Shown: positions 36,110-44,099, counted from the first letter of the stretch. The stretch: DNA of 64,000 bases from Bacillota bacterium (GCA_023411575.1 JAEYOP010000030.1:1-64000), one strand, 5' to 3'. Numbers and translations are program-made. Notes: a model not told the origin generated them from the sequence alone.

Positions 36110-36138
36110 AATACCGTCCTCATGCCGAGAACGGTATT
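36110..36138 (-). terminator. stem-loop after the first binding-protein gene
   Basis: AATACCGT (36110-36117) and ACGGTATT (36131-36138) form an 8-13-8 stem followed by TTTC on the minus strand. Such a stem between a binding-protein gene and its permeases is often a partial terminator or RNA-stability element. Confidence 0.5.
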
Positions 36139-36164
36139 CCCCCGAAAAAAGGTGTTGTGGTGTT

Positions 36165-37607
36165 TTATTCTACAGTCCCGCTCTCATAAAGCTGCTTGAT
36201 CGTGGGCATGCATTCGGAGAACACGTCTTTTACGGATTTTTCGCCGGACAGTGCCTTGTCGATGTATTTTTCATACTCCGCGCTCATCTTCTTGTATGCG
36301 GGAACGTAATAGGCAGGCCACTGCGCGATGGAGCCGTCTGTGTTGGAATAGCTCAGGATGGTTTCCACAGCGGTTGCGGGCAGGTTGGCGGTCCACTTGG
36401 AGATCAGGGCCTGGTCGGTATACCATGCCGCCTCGTTGGGGAGCCATGCGCCTGTTTTGATGATGTCCAGGTTCTTTTCCGGGTCTACCATGTAGGCATA
36501 GAAGTCCTTGGCCTGTTCAATATGCTTGGAGGTGTTGTAAACGACCATGGGGCCTCCGCAGTTCATCGTGGACGCCTTTTCCATTTTCGGCAGCACGCCT
36601 ACGCCCACGTTGACGCCCTGGATATTCGGCAGGTTTGCCAGATCCCAGGAGCCGTTGGTGTACATGGCGTATCCGCCGCCGCCCAGAGCGTCGGCCACGC
36701 TGCCGATGGAGGACTGCCAGGTATAGAGCGCCTGGCTGGCGACATGATCCTTGTGGACGAGGTCCACCAGCTTCTGCAAACCGTCGGCGGATTGCGCGGT
36801 ATCCCACAGAAACTGTTTTCCGTCCGGGGATACGATTCCGCCGCCGTTGGCGTACATGGCCCAGAACTGATGGAATTCACGCAGGCAGTTGAAGCCGATG
36901 CCGTAGGTTTTGATCTTTTTGGGATCGAACCCTTTTTCCGTTGCGTTCTTTCCTTTTGTATCAACCGTCAGCTTCTTGGCGATCTCGACAAACTGGTCCC
37001 AGCTCCACGCGTTTTCCACCTTGCTGGGGGGAACGGGCAGGCCCGCCTTGTCAAACATATCCTTGTTGTAATAGAGCAGAACGAGCTGGTTGGAGAGGCC
37101 GACGCCGAGGGTTTTGCCCTCCGGGCTCTTGATGGTGACGGCGTCGAGCTTTTTATTGATCTTGCCGCTGTCGAACAGGTCTGAAATGTCGGCAAGAATG
37201 CCCATGGCATTGTATTTCATGATGTCCGTTTCCCCGATGTAGCTGACATCCGGGAGGGTATTGGCCTCTTTACGGGTCTGAATGTAGGCTTCGAAGGTTT
37301 CGTCGGCCGGCAATGCTTCTGCATTGATTTTGACGCCGGTTTTCGCTTCATAAGCGGCGCAGGCGTCGCTGATCAGCTGCTTCTGGACGCCGTCGGCCCA
37401 ATAGAGCATGGAAAGCTCGACCTTTTCGGCCGGAGCGGTTTCCGCCGGAGCGCTCTGCGCTGTGGAACTTTCGGATGCTGCGGGAACGTTGTTTTCTGCA
37501 GCAGAGGCTTCCGTACCGCTATCCTTGGCCGTACCGCAGCCGCCCAATATTCCTAGCACCATGATGAGCGCCAGGACAATGGCAAATGTCTTTTTGCTGT
37601 TAAGCAT
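36165..37607 (-). CDS. sugar-binding lipoprotein, CUT1 type (first)
   Basis: This 480-residue extracellular binding protein of family 1 has the lipobox LGGC (about residues 15-18 of the mature start choice) and a Ser/Ala/Glu-rich linker. It is the first gene of the transporter operon. The start is ATG 37607 after GGGAGG; the longest frame's ATG overlaps that ribosome site. Only one permease pair follows, which it must share with the second binding protein. Confidence 0.9.
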   Translation of the reverse strand: MLNSKKTFAIVLALIMVLGILGGCGTAKDSGTEASAAENNVPAASESSTAQSAPAETAPAEKVELSMLYWADGVQKQLISDACAAYEAKTGVKINAEALPADETFEAYIQTRKEANTLPDVSYIGETDIMKYNAMGILADISDLFDSGKINKKLDAVTIKSPEGKTLGVGLSNQLVLLYYNKDMFDKAGLPVPPSKVENAWSWDQFVEIAKKLTVDTKGKNATEKGFDPKKIKTYGIGFNCLREFHQFWAMYANGGGIVSPDGKQFLWDTAQSADGLQKLVDLVHKDHVASQALYTWQSSIGSVADALGGGGYAMYTNGSWDLANLPNIQGVNVGVGVLPKMEKASTMNCGGPMVVYNTSKHIEQAKDFYAYMVDPEKNLDIIKTGAWLPNEAAWYTDQALISKWTANLPATAVETILSYSNTDGSIAQWPAYYVPAYKKMSAEYEKYIDKALSGEKSVKDVFSECMPTIKQLYESGTVE

Positions 37608-37867
37608 AATTCTGTTTCCTCCCATATCAATTTCCTTAGGTGAGAAATACGTATTTCCAAATACTATTCTAGCGGGTTGGCATGAGAGGAAATATAAACA
37701 ATATTACAAAAACATGCAAAATCCTATCCGGATTTGAATTCAGAAACGGCCAGGATATAACTTCGAATTCTCCGCCATGGCCATGCAAATGAAAACAGGC
37801 TATTTACACGTTTTGACGATAGGGTAAATAGGCTTGTGTTCTATGAGGTTGTACTTAGGTATATATG

Positions 37868-37921
37868 GCGGATAAGGCGAAGTAAGCGGATAAAGCAAAT
37901 TAAGCGGATAAGGCAAATTAA
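37868..37921. repeat. 18-base tandem repeat, three copies
   Basis: Three adjoining units of the form GCGGATAARGCRAAKTAA (37868, 37886 and 37904), differing at one to three bases. Confidence 0.75.
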
Positions 37922-37973
37922 GGAGGAAGGGTGGAAAAAAGAACGCGGGTAAGGAACGCCTCAGGGATGAAGC

Positions 37974-38157
37974 CGGCAGGGGTACTTATTCCGATCCTGT
38001 TTCAAAGCACCTACTGCAGTGGCTCTCCCCCCCACCAAATCACAGTTCAATATAGACGTCCTGTCTTACGGGTCTTTCCAGTCGTCCTTCATGACATTCG
38101 TGCCAGGCAGCTTGGCTTCGAAGCATGAAACAGGATGCTCCACAAGCACCCCTGCCG
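37974..38157. repeat. inverted-repeat element of about 184 bases
   Basis: CGGCAGGGGTACTT and ATCCTGTTTCA (37974-38004) recur inverted as TGAAACAGGAT and AAGCACCCCTGCCG (38126-38157), with a 6- or 7-base mismatch between the two matching blocks. It could be a decayed non-autonomous element or a structured RNA. No coding was recognised inside. Confidence 0.5.
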
Positions 38158-38242
38158 TTTCTTACAGCAAGCGCCTTCGCAGACCGCTTCAAAGTCACAT
38201 GTGGGCAAGAAGCAAAGGAGCCTCAAGCTTATGCTTGCGAAG

Positions 38243-38393
38243 GGTTTGTGTACAAAAAATCAACTTTGGGCCAATAATAGTTAACATAATCTTAAATTTC
38301 GTGCCATTACAACCAAAAACGAACTGAAATTCATTGAAAAGCGGAATCTTTCCTTAAACATCCGGCCCAAAGCTGAAATTTTGCACACAAACC
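38243..38393. mobile_element. MITE-like element with 30-base terminal repeats
   Basis: The left end (38243-38272, GGTTTGTGTACAAAA then TCAACTTTGGGCC) and right end (38364-38393) are inverted copies with about four mismatches, around a 91-base AT-rich unique centre. No reading frame or clear target duplication was seen. Confidence 0.55.
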
Positions 38394-38449
38394 GCGTAAA
38401 AGCAAACTCACTGGTGCGCAGATAAGCGGTATATAGAGGACGTATTGCT

Positions 38450-39343
38450 TTAAAATTCCGCTGTGGTGCTGCTGTCAAAGTAGCTGATGAGCTCTTCGGA
38501 CGCTTTCGACAGGAGTGAATCCTTCAGCCATACGACGCCCAGGCTCCTGGCCGGGAGCTTTTCGATGGGCCGGATCTCGAACAGCTTGCCGCTCTCCAGT
38601 TCCTCTTCGACGAAGTTCTGGATGACGCAGGCGATCCCGAAATCGTATTTGGCGAAATTGACCAGCAGGTCCATGTTCCCGAGTTCAAAATCCGGGACGA
38701 CGGTTACGGCGTGGGCCTTGAAATACCGGTCCAGATATTGCCGGGAGTTGCTGCCCCTCTCCAGCAGGAGCATCGGGTTGCCGGTAATCTCTTTCAGCGG
38801 AAGCAGCTTGTTGGACAGATGCCGGTATTTTTGCCCGCCCACAAAGCAGTCCTGGATATCCAGGATGCTTTTGGACTCCAGGCTTTCATCTTCGTAGGGC
38901 AGGTTGATGATGCCGATGTCGATTTTTCCGGCCTTCAGAAGCGAGATAATGACGGGGGTGGTCGGACAGATCACATGAATTCGGATTTGGGGGTGAAGGG
39001 TATTGAACAGCTTCAGGAACGGAGTGAGATAATGCTTGCATATTGTATCGCTTGCCCCGATCCGGATTTCCCCGCTGAGCAGGTTCCGGACATCGCTTAC
39101 CTTTCTTTCTCCCAGGGAGATAAAGCTGAAGGCCTGCTCCACATAGCCGGATAAAATTTCTCCCTCCTGCGTCAGCTTGACGCCTTTGGAGGTTCTTACA
39201 AACAGCGGGCAGTCCAGCGCGTCCTCCAGTTGGCGGATGGCCCTGCTTACGGCCGGCTGAGTGATGTAAAGCTGTTCGGAGGCTTTGGAAATGCTTCCGC
39301 ATTTGGCGACGAAATAAAAGGTCCGATACAGTTCCATATTCAT
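38450..39343 (-). CDS. LysR-family regulator
   Basis: This 297-residue regulator has an N-terminal winged HTH (SISKASEQLYITQPAVSRAI, then RQLEDAL) and a C-terminal periplasmic-binding-like effector domain. The start follows CGGAGG. It is divergent from the GAPDH gene, with 143 bases between starts, so GAPDH is the likely target; LysR control of glycolytic GAPDH is less usual than CggR control. The effector is unknown. Confidence 0.9.
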   Translation of the reverse strand: MNMELYRTFYFVAKCGSISKASEQLYITQPAVSRAIRQLEDALDCPLFVRTSKGVKLTQEGEILSGYVEQAFSFISLGERKVSDVRNLLSGEIRIGASDTICKHYLTPFLKLFNTLHPQIRIHVICPTTPVIISLLKAGKIDIGIINLPYEDESLESKSILDIQDCFVGGQKYRHLSNKLLPLKEITGNPMLLLERGSNSRQYLDRYFKAHAVTVVPDFELGNMDLLVNFAKYDFGIACVIQNFVEEELESGKLFEIRPIEKLPARSLGVVWLKDSLLSKASEELISYFDSSTTAEF

Positions 39344-39384
39344 AGATATAACCTCCGTTTATATCCGATATCAATAATATGCAT

Positions 39385-39413
39385 TTCATTTATATCACAA
39401 TACCTATTATAAT
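39385..39413 (+). promoter_or_regulatory. promoter of the GAPDH gene
   Basis: TTCATT (39385-39390), 17 bases, and a perfect TATAAT (39408-39413). The weak -35 fits activation by the divergent LysR. Confidence 0.55.
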
Positions 39414-39486
39414 CAAATCATAGAAGAAATACAAATTTCACCGGCACAACACATCAAATCAAATACGGTTATCGGAGGGGAAGAAT

Positions 39487-40500
39487 ATGAAAACAAAGAT
39501 TGGTATTAACGGTTTCGGCAGGATCGGAAGAAATGCCTTCAAGATTATTACGGACAGGTATGCGGAGGAACTGGAGGTCGTGGCGGTCAATGACCTGACG
39601 GATGCAAAGACACTGGCCTATTTGCTGAAGTATGATTCCGTATTCGGTAAATTCGAAGGAGAGGTAGAGGCAAAGGAAAACGCCCTCCTGGTGAACGGAA
39701 AGGAAATCCGGATATTGGCCGAAAGGGACCCGGGCAATATTCCCTGGAAGGAGCTCGGAGCGGAAATCGTTCTCGAATCCACAGGCTTGTTTACCAAAAG
39801 AGAAAAGGCGGAGCTCCATATAACGAAAGGCGGAGCGAAGAAAGTGATTATCTCGGCGCCTGCGACGGGGGAGGACATTACGCTGGTGTTGGGCGTCAAT
39901 GAAAGCAGGTACGACCCCCAAAAGCACCATATCGTGTCCAACGCGTCCTGCACGACCAACTGCCTGGCACCGGTGGCAAAGGTGCTGAATGACCGTTTCG
40001 GCATCGTAAAGGGGCTTATGACAACGGTCCATTCCTATACAAACGACCAGAACATTCTCGACCTGCCCCACAAGGAAATCCGGCGGGCGAGGGCGGCCGG
40101 CCTGTCCATTATTCCAACCAAAACGGGCGCGGCCAAAGCCATCGGACTTGTCCTTCCGGAGCTGGCTGGCCGGCTGAACGGCTTTTCCCTTCGGGTTCCG
40201 ACTCCTGCGGTTTCTGTCGTGGACCTTGTCGTAGAAACGGAGAAGACCGTGACCAGGGAAGAGGTGAACGCTGTATTGAAGGAGGCTGCGGAGGGCGAGT
40301 TGAAAGGCGTGCTCGGGTATACGGAGGAACCGCTGGTATCCGTCGATTTCAAGGGCGAATCCGCTTCGTCCGTAGTGGATGCCCTGTCCACGATGGTCAT
40401 TGAGGGCAATATGGTGAAGGTGCTATCCTGGTATGACAACGAATGGGGATATTCCAGCAGGTGCGCCGACCTGGCCGCATTCGTCGCTGCCAGGGGCTGA
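39487..40500 (+). CDS. gap: glyceraldehyde-3-phosphate dehydrogenase
   Basis: This 337-residue classical phosphorylating GAPDH has INGFGRIGRNAF for NAD binding, NDLTD after the second strand (Asp favours NAD), the catalytic C155 in SNASCTTNCLAP, and the conserved WYDNEWGYSSR at the C-terminus. The ribosome site is CGGAGGGG. It converts glyceraldehyde 3-phosphate to 1,3-bisphosphoglycerate in the cytoplasm. It stands alone rather than in a pgk-tpi operon. Confidence 0.97.
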   Translation: MKTKIGINGFGRIGRNAFKIITDRYAEELEVVAVNDLTDAKTLAYLLKYDSVFGKFEGEVEAKENALLVNGKEIRILAERDPGNIPWKELGAEIVLESTGLFTKREKAELHITKGGAKKVIISAPATGEDITLVLGVNESRYDPQKHHIVSNASCTTNCLAPVAKVLNDRFGIVKGLMTTVHSYTNDQNILDLPHKEIRRARAAGLSIIPTKTGAAKAIGLVLPELAGRLNGFSLRVPTPAVSVVDLVVETEKTVTREEVNAVLKEAAEGELKGVLGYTEEPLVSVDFKGESASSVVDALSTMVIEGNMVKVLSWYDNEWGYSSRCADLAAFVAARG

Positions 40501-40527
40501 CGGAAATTTAAAAAACGGGAATTGAAA

Positions 40528-40575
40528 AAGCAGAACGGCCGGATTATCGTTTTCCCTTAATCCGACCGTCTGCTT
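40528..40575. terminator. hairpin after the GAPDH gene
   Basis: AAGCAGAACGGCCGGATTA pairs with TAATCCGACCGTCTGCTT with two mismatches. A stem of this length 27 bases after the stop is terminator-like, although the T run on the plus strand is weak. Confidence 0.6.
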
Positions 40576-40746
40576 GCATCGACGCAAATCTTTTCCTTGT
40601 TCAATGGTTTCAAATCACCTTTCGATCCTTCGGGCAGATGCCTTTATTACTTTTTCAATGGACTCAATCCCTTCTAAAGTAATGGAGTATATTCTAACCT
40701 CGAGGTATTAGTATTATTACCACCGGACTGGAGTATTAAACAGGAA

Positions 40747-40775
40747 TTGTATAAAACCGCCCGGTAAGGTATACT
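40747..40775 (+). promoter_or_regulatory. sigma-A promoter of the CsoR-like gene
   Basis: TTGTAT (40747-40752), 17 bases, TATACT (40770-40775), ending 37 bases before the ATG. Confidence 0.7.
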
Positions 40776-40780
40776 GGATG

Positions 40781-40799
40781 TATACCCCAGTATCGTATT
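40781..40799. promoter_or_regulatory. degenerate CsoR-type operator
   Basis: TATACCC (40781-40787) is followed by 5 bases and TCGTATT, of which only GTAT matches the second half GGGTATA. It lies at the expected transcription start, fitting autoregulation. Confidence 0.5.
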
Positions 40800-40812
40800 G
40801 GAGGGAAGCAAT

Positions 40813-41097
40813 ATGGCTGACAGTAGGGCGGAGTCCAAGGAAGACATCCTCAAAAGGCTAAGGCGGATCGAGGGGCAGATCAAAGGCATCCAGAAAATGA
40901 TCGAAGAAGAAAAGGGATGCACCGAGATTCTGACCCAGGTATCCGCAGTTCGGGCGGCGATCAATAAAACGGGCAGCATCATTCTGGAGAAGCACTCCAT
41001 GACCTGCATTGAAAACGCGGCGGCGGGCGAGGACGGAAAGCAGGCGCTGACTGAGCTTGCCAGGACCATCCAGAGCTTTTTGCGGTTCGTGGATTAG
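40813..41097 (+). CDS. CsoR/CstR-family metal or sulfur repressor
   Basis: This all-helical repressor of 94 residues has the opening KRLRRIEGQIKGIQKMI of the CsoR/RcnR/CstR family. With the ATG at 40813 (after GGAGGGAAG) the ligands fall at C36, H61 and C65, exactly the copper set of Mycobacterium CsoR; CstR persulfide sensors keep the two Cys but not this His. The regulated genes nearby are thiol and sulfur enzymes and no copper pump is seen, so whether it senses Cu(I) or sulfane sulfur is open. Confidence 0.88.
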   Translation: MADSRAESKEDILKRLRRIEGQIKGIQKMIEEEKGCTEILTQVSAVRAAINKTGSIILEKHSMTCIENAAAGEDGKQALTELARTIQSFLRFVD

Positions 41098-41100
41098 CGT

Positions 41101-41131
41101 CAGAGGAGCAGCCACTGCAGCGGCTCCTCTG
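41101..41131. terminator. hairpin between convergent csoR-like and tlpA-like genes
   Basis: CAGAGGAGC pairs with GCTCCTCTG exactly across a 13-base loop, directly after the repressor stop and before the TlpA-like stop. There is no T run. Confidence 0.5.
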
Positions 41132-41182
41132 AAAGGGCTGCGCGGATATCCCGCCGGGTTCCGCTGAGCTGCCGGCAACCTG

Positions 41183-41911
41183 CTACTGCAGCGGTTCCCC
41201 ATTCCTGGCCATGTCAAGGACCTTCTGCAGTGTTTCCAGATCGGTGGCGTGAGGAATATAGGTATAGAGCGAACCGTCCGCATTGATAATGAATGTGGTC
41301 GGATATCCCTCTATTCCATAGGTCGCGGCTGTGGAGCCGTCTTCATCCAGCAGTACCTTTAAAGTAATCTTGTCCGAAGTGAGGTATTTACTCACTACAT
41401 CTTTGGATTCCTGCACATCAACGGCCAGTATGACGGCATCCTTCTTTTCCTTTAATTCCTGATCCAGTTGGTTGAGGTCCGGCATTTCCTGTTTGCAGTA
41501 TTTGCACCAGACGGCCCAGAAATTCAGGATGACGATTTTACCGCGATAATCCGAAAGCTTGACCGTATTGCCGTCAAGGCCTTTCAGCGCGAAATCCGGG
41601 GCCATGATTTTATCCTGCCCGGCGGCGGACTCCGTTGTCGTCGATTCCCCGGCCGTCCCTTCTGTGGATCCCCCTTCCGCAGCCGTCTTCCCCAAATCCG
41701 TTCCATTGCCTGCTACTGCATCCGTTCCGGTATCTCCTGCCGGAGCCGATCCTTCTGCGGCCGTTTCCCCGGACTGTCCCTGTGCGGTTGCACTTTGGAC
41801 GTCCGGCGGATAAGCGAACTGCGGCTTGTTTTTGTTGTAGAAGGTATAGGCCGCGACAAGCACCGCCGCAAGCGCTACGACCCAGATTGCCATTGTTATC
41901 GGTCTTTTCAT
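41183..41911 (-). CDS. TlpA/ResA-like membrane-anchored thioredoxin
   Basis: This 242-residue protein has an N-terminal membrane anchor (about 7-24) and a Gly/Ala/Thr-rich linker to residue 100. A thioredoxin fold of the AhpC/TSA-Redoxin type follows, with the active site WCKYC and the cis-Pro segment GYPTTF. It should reduce disulfides outside the membrane with electrons from the CcdA-like protein encoded just upstream (19-base gap). The ribosome site is CGGAGGG. Confidence 0.9.
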   Translation of the reverse strand: MKRPITMAIWVVALAAVLVAAYTFYNKNKPQFAYPPDVQSATAQGQSGETAAEGSAPAGDTGTDAVAGNGTDLGKTAAEGGSTEGTAGESTTTESAAGQDKIMAPDFALKGLDGNTVKLSDYRGKIVILNFWAVWCKYCKQEMPDLNQLDQELKEKKDAVILAVDVQESKDVVSKYLTSDKITLKVLLDEDGSTAATYGIEGYPTTFIINADGSLYTYIPHATDLETLQKVLDMARNGEPLQ

Positions 41912-41930
41912 CCTGTTCCCTCCGAATTTA

Positions 41931-42605
41931 TCACAAATATTTTAAAATGTCCGCAAAGATCAGGACACCCGCTGCGATAAGCAGTATGCCCGATAGTATG
42001 CCGATGGCCCTGCCATGGCGGTTTATCCAGGCAAAGGCGCCCTTGATGCTGTCGAAAAGGATCGACGACAGAAGGAAGGGAATGCCCAATCCGATGGAGT
42101 AAACCAGCAGCAGCAGAATCCCCTGCAGGACCGTGTCCGAGCTCCCGGCCAGCAGCAGGGCCGAACCCAGGAACGCGCCGAGACAGGGGGTCCAGCCCAG
42201 TCCGAAGACGGCGCCGAACAAAATGGACCGGAAAAAATTCATTTTTTCCACGTTGAAGCCGGGTCGTTTTTCTTCATTCAGGAACCGGAGCCGGATGACG
42301 CCCATAAAGTTCAATCCGAACAGGACCATCACAAGCCCGCTGATCCGTTGCAACAGGATCCTGTGTTCACTCAGGAAGCTCCCCATGAACGAAGCGGCGG
42401 CGCCAAGCAGCACAAACAGCACGGTAAAGCCCGCTACAAAACCGATGGCGTTGACAGGGATGCGGTTCTTCCTTCGAGCACCCGGATCGGATTCCTCTTT
42501 TGACGCGCCGGCAAGATAGATGAAATAGACCGGAAGCATCGGCAGGATGCACGGCGATATGAAAGTCAGAATACCTTCCGCAAAGGTCAATAAATAAGAA
42601 GCCAG
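41931..42605 (-). CDS. CcdA-type thiol:disulfide membrane electron carrier
   Basis: This is a six-helix protein of the DsbD/CcdA family with the paired redox cysteines in SPCILPMLP and WTPCLGAF. It moves reducing equivalents from cytoplasmic thioredoxin to TlpA-like proteins outside. The start is unusual. The longest frame (ATG 42719) and ATG 42671 both lie upstream of the promoter and operator. After the only good ribosome site (AAGGAGG), the first in-frame candidates are CTG 42605 (7 bases) and TTG 42590. I use 42605. Confidence 0.85.
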   Translation of the reverse strand: MASYLLTFAEGILTFISPCILPMLPVYFIYLAGASKEESDPGARRKNRIPVNAIGFVAGFTVLFVLLGAAASFMGSFLSEHRILLQRISGLVMVLFGLNFMGVIRLRFLNEEKRPGFNVEKMNFFRSILFGAVFGLGWTPCLGAFLGSALLLAGSSDTVLQGILLLLVYSIGLGIPFLLSSILFDSIKGAFAWINRHGRAIGILSGILLIAAGVLIFADILKYL

Positions 42606-42635
42606 ATCAACACCTCCTTGGACTCTATTAATAAA

Positions 42636-42659
42636 TATACCCGTATAGGGTATATTATA
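42636..42659 (-). promoter_or_regulatory. CsoR-type operator on the ccdA-tlpA promoter
   Basis: TATACCC-GTATA-GGGTATA (42636-42654) is a perfect 7-5-7 palindrome adjoining a minus-strand TATAAT (42654-42659), so a bound repressor would block the start of transcription. Confidence 0.75.
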
Positions 42660-42739
42660 ACCTAAAACCATAGAAAGAAAAAGACCTGTTTTTAAATTAA
42701 CCCGAATAAAGTCAACCACACAGCCGAATAATTTTATGC

Positions 42740-42768
42740 TTGCAAAAGCAAAAAGTTTTTGCTATTAT
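42740..42768 (+). promoter_or_regulatory. promoter of the glutaredoxin gene
   Basis: TTGCAA (42740-42745), 17 bases, TATTAT (42763-42768), abutting the operator. Confidence 0.7.
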
Positions 42769-42786
42769 ATACCCATGGGGGGTATA
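42768..42786. promoter_or_regulatory. CsoR-type operator before the glutaredoxin gene
   Basis: TATACCC-ATGGG-GGGTATA, a perfect 7-5-7 palindrome extended by TA on each side (42766-42788), overlaps the -10 edge and the likely start of transcription. Confidence 0.75.
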
Positions 42787-42848
42787 TAATAAATACCCCA
42801 ATGACGGAAACTAAAATGATATGATTTTATAACAGGAGGTAAATTGTC

Positions 42849-43079
42849 ATGAATGTAAAAGTATATTCCACACCGTCTTGCCCGTGGTGCACCGTTGCAA
42901 AGAATTATCTCGCGTCGAAAAACGTGCCGTTTGAGGATGTGGACGTATCCCGGAACAGGGAGGCCGCCATGGAGATGATCCAGAAATCGGGACAGAGAGG
43001 CGTTCCGGTGCTTGACATTAACGGCAGCATCGTCGTGGGCTTCGACCAGGATACCATCGACACGCTGATCCGCTCTTAG
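42849..43079 (+). CDS. glutaredoxin-like thiol oxidoreductase
   Basis: The 76-residue thioredoxin-fold protein has the glutaredoxin active site CPWC (C11-C14), the cis-Pro segment GVPVLDI and GFDQDTID at the end, like NrdH/YruB-type small glutaredoxins. It reduces protein disulfides or carries persulfide in the cytoplasm. AGGAGGTAAATTGTC precedes the ATG. It has its own CsoR-type operator. Confidence 0.92.
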   Translation: MNVKVYSTPSCPWCTVAKNYLASKNVPFEDVDVSRNREAAMEMIQKSGQRGVPVLDINGSIVVGFDQDTIDTLIRS

Positions 43080-43175
43080 GCGGCGGATTAAGAATTGCGC
43101 CAAGAGTCGGAATAGGAAAGCAGGAATAACAGAGAGCATCGGGATTTACGGGTCCGGGTGCTTTTTGCTGTGGAA

Positions 43176-44099
43176 TTATTCCCGCAGCAGCATGAGCGTC
43201 AGGCACCGGAGGCTGCCGCCGCCGGCCAGCAGCGCGTCGGGGTGGAACAGGGTGAAGCGGACGCCCATGGACTCCAGGCGGGCCTGGGTTTCCGGCTTCA
43301 AGGAAATGTCATAGTGGAGGATGTGGTTTGCCTCCAGCGGGACGAACGAAGTGCCCCAGTTTTGCTGTTCCTGGTCCGAGACAGGAACCAGCTCGACCTG
43401 CCGCTGCTTCATCCATACCGTGAAATCCACGCTTTGCCGTCCGTTTTTCCGGATGCTCCAACAGCGCAGGAAAGCCGGAGGAAAATACACGGCCAATTGG
43501 TCGGATACCAGGTTGAATATCATATCCGGATGCATGAAACGCCGTGCCTTGGGGATTTCAACGTAAAGGACCTCCTCGAAATGCCGGAGGGCAAAGCGGA
43601 AAAAGCGCTCGGCCGACTCCCTGCTGTGGCGCTCCGTATCAGCCACGAAAAGAGTACCGGGGGAGAGAGGAATAAAGCCTTCGAACTGTTCTCCCGGTTC
43701 GAAGGCGTGGAGGATGGGAACGCCCAGGGCCGTCAGAGCCTCCCGGACCACGATCTCCTCGTACTGCCTGCCTCCCGGGCACATGGAGGACAACACGGCG
43801 CCCTTTCCTGTAACGACGGCGATGTCGTTCAGGTAGGCGAGATTGGGCAGGTAGGACACCAATTCCCCGCTGCCCGTGATGAGGGAGGAAAGCTCGGCGA
43901 CCTCCACTCCATTATCCTCAAGCAGCCTTTGATAGGCGGCATGCTCCGCGAGATACCGGCCGCAGTCCGGAACCTGATCGAACAGGTAGAACAGGCGATT
44001 ATTTTCAGTTACCCGCCGCAACGCTTTCCCCGGACTGTGCAGCATCACCTTCTTCAGACGGCCGAAGTGATCGGCTCCGTATCGGTCTAATTTTTGCAA
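43176..44099 (-). CDS. arginine-deiminase-like amidinotransferase-fold protein
   Basis: This 307-residue protein has the five-fold propeller of the guanidine-modifying superfamily: LPNLAYLND where deiminases have FTRD, ERHSRESAERF, the His-x-Asp motif in MHPDMIFNL, and a C-terminal Cys in GGGSLRC matching the nucleophile. The expected catalytic triad is present but the guanidine-binding Arg/Asp residues are altered, so arginine itself may not be the substrate. It starts with TTG, nine bases after GAGGAG. It follows the CoA-disulfide-reductase fusion by 97 bases on the same strand. Confidence 0.75.
   Translation of the reverse strand: MQKLDRYGADHFGRLKKVMLHSPGKALRRVTENNRLFYLFDQVPDCGRYLAEHAAYQRLLEDNGVEVAELSSLITGSGELVSYLPNLAYLNDIAVVTGKGAVLSSMCPGGRQYEEIVVREALTALGVPILHAFEPGEQFEGFIPLSPGTLFVADTERHSRESAERFFRFALRHFEEVLYVEIPKARRFMHPDMIFNLVSDQLAVYFPPAFLRCWSIRKNGRQSVDFTVWMKQRQVELVPVSDQEQQNWGTSFVPLEANHILHYDISLKPETQARLESMGVRFTLFHPDALLAGGGSLRCLTLMLLRE

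Larger units (their letters stand above)
37608..38449. other. gene-free repeat-rich region
   Basis: This 842-base gap separates the transporter operon from the LysR gene. It holds an 18-base tandem repeat, two inverted-repeat elements and several short palindromes, listed separately. A possible minus-strand -10 (TAGAAT near 37668) with no good -35 precedes the transporter. The open plus-strand frames here (37931-38128 and 38019-38327) lack ribosome sites and family resemblance. Confidence 0.6.

Noticed and set aside
37868..37921. CRISPR-like short repeats
   Set aside because: The units adjoin with no spacers and there are no cas genes; the same applies to the 29-base repeats at 22359-22441.
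38019..38327. 102-codon plus-strand frame in the repeat-rich gap
   Set aside because: No ribosome site, runs across inverted repeats and a MITE-like end, and has no recognisable protein motif.
40813..41097. Naming the repressor as copper CsoR or persulfide CstR
   Set aside because: Ligand residues favour copper while the regulated genes favour sulfur; the sequence alone does not decide.
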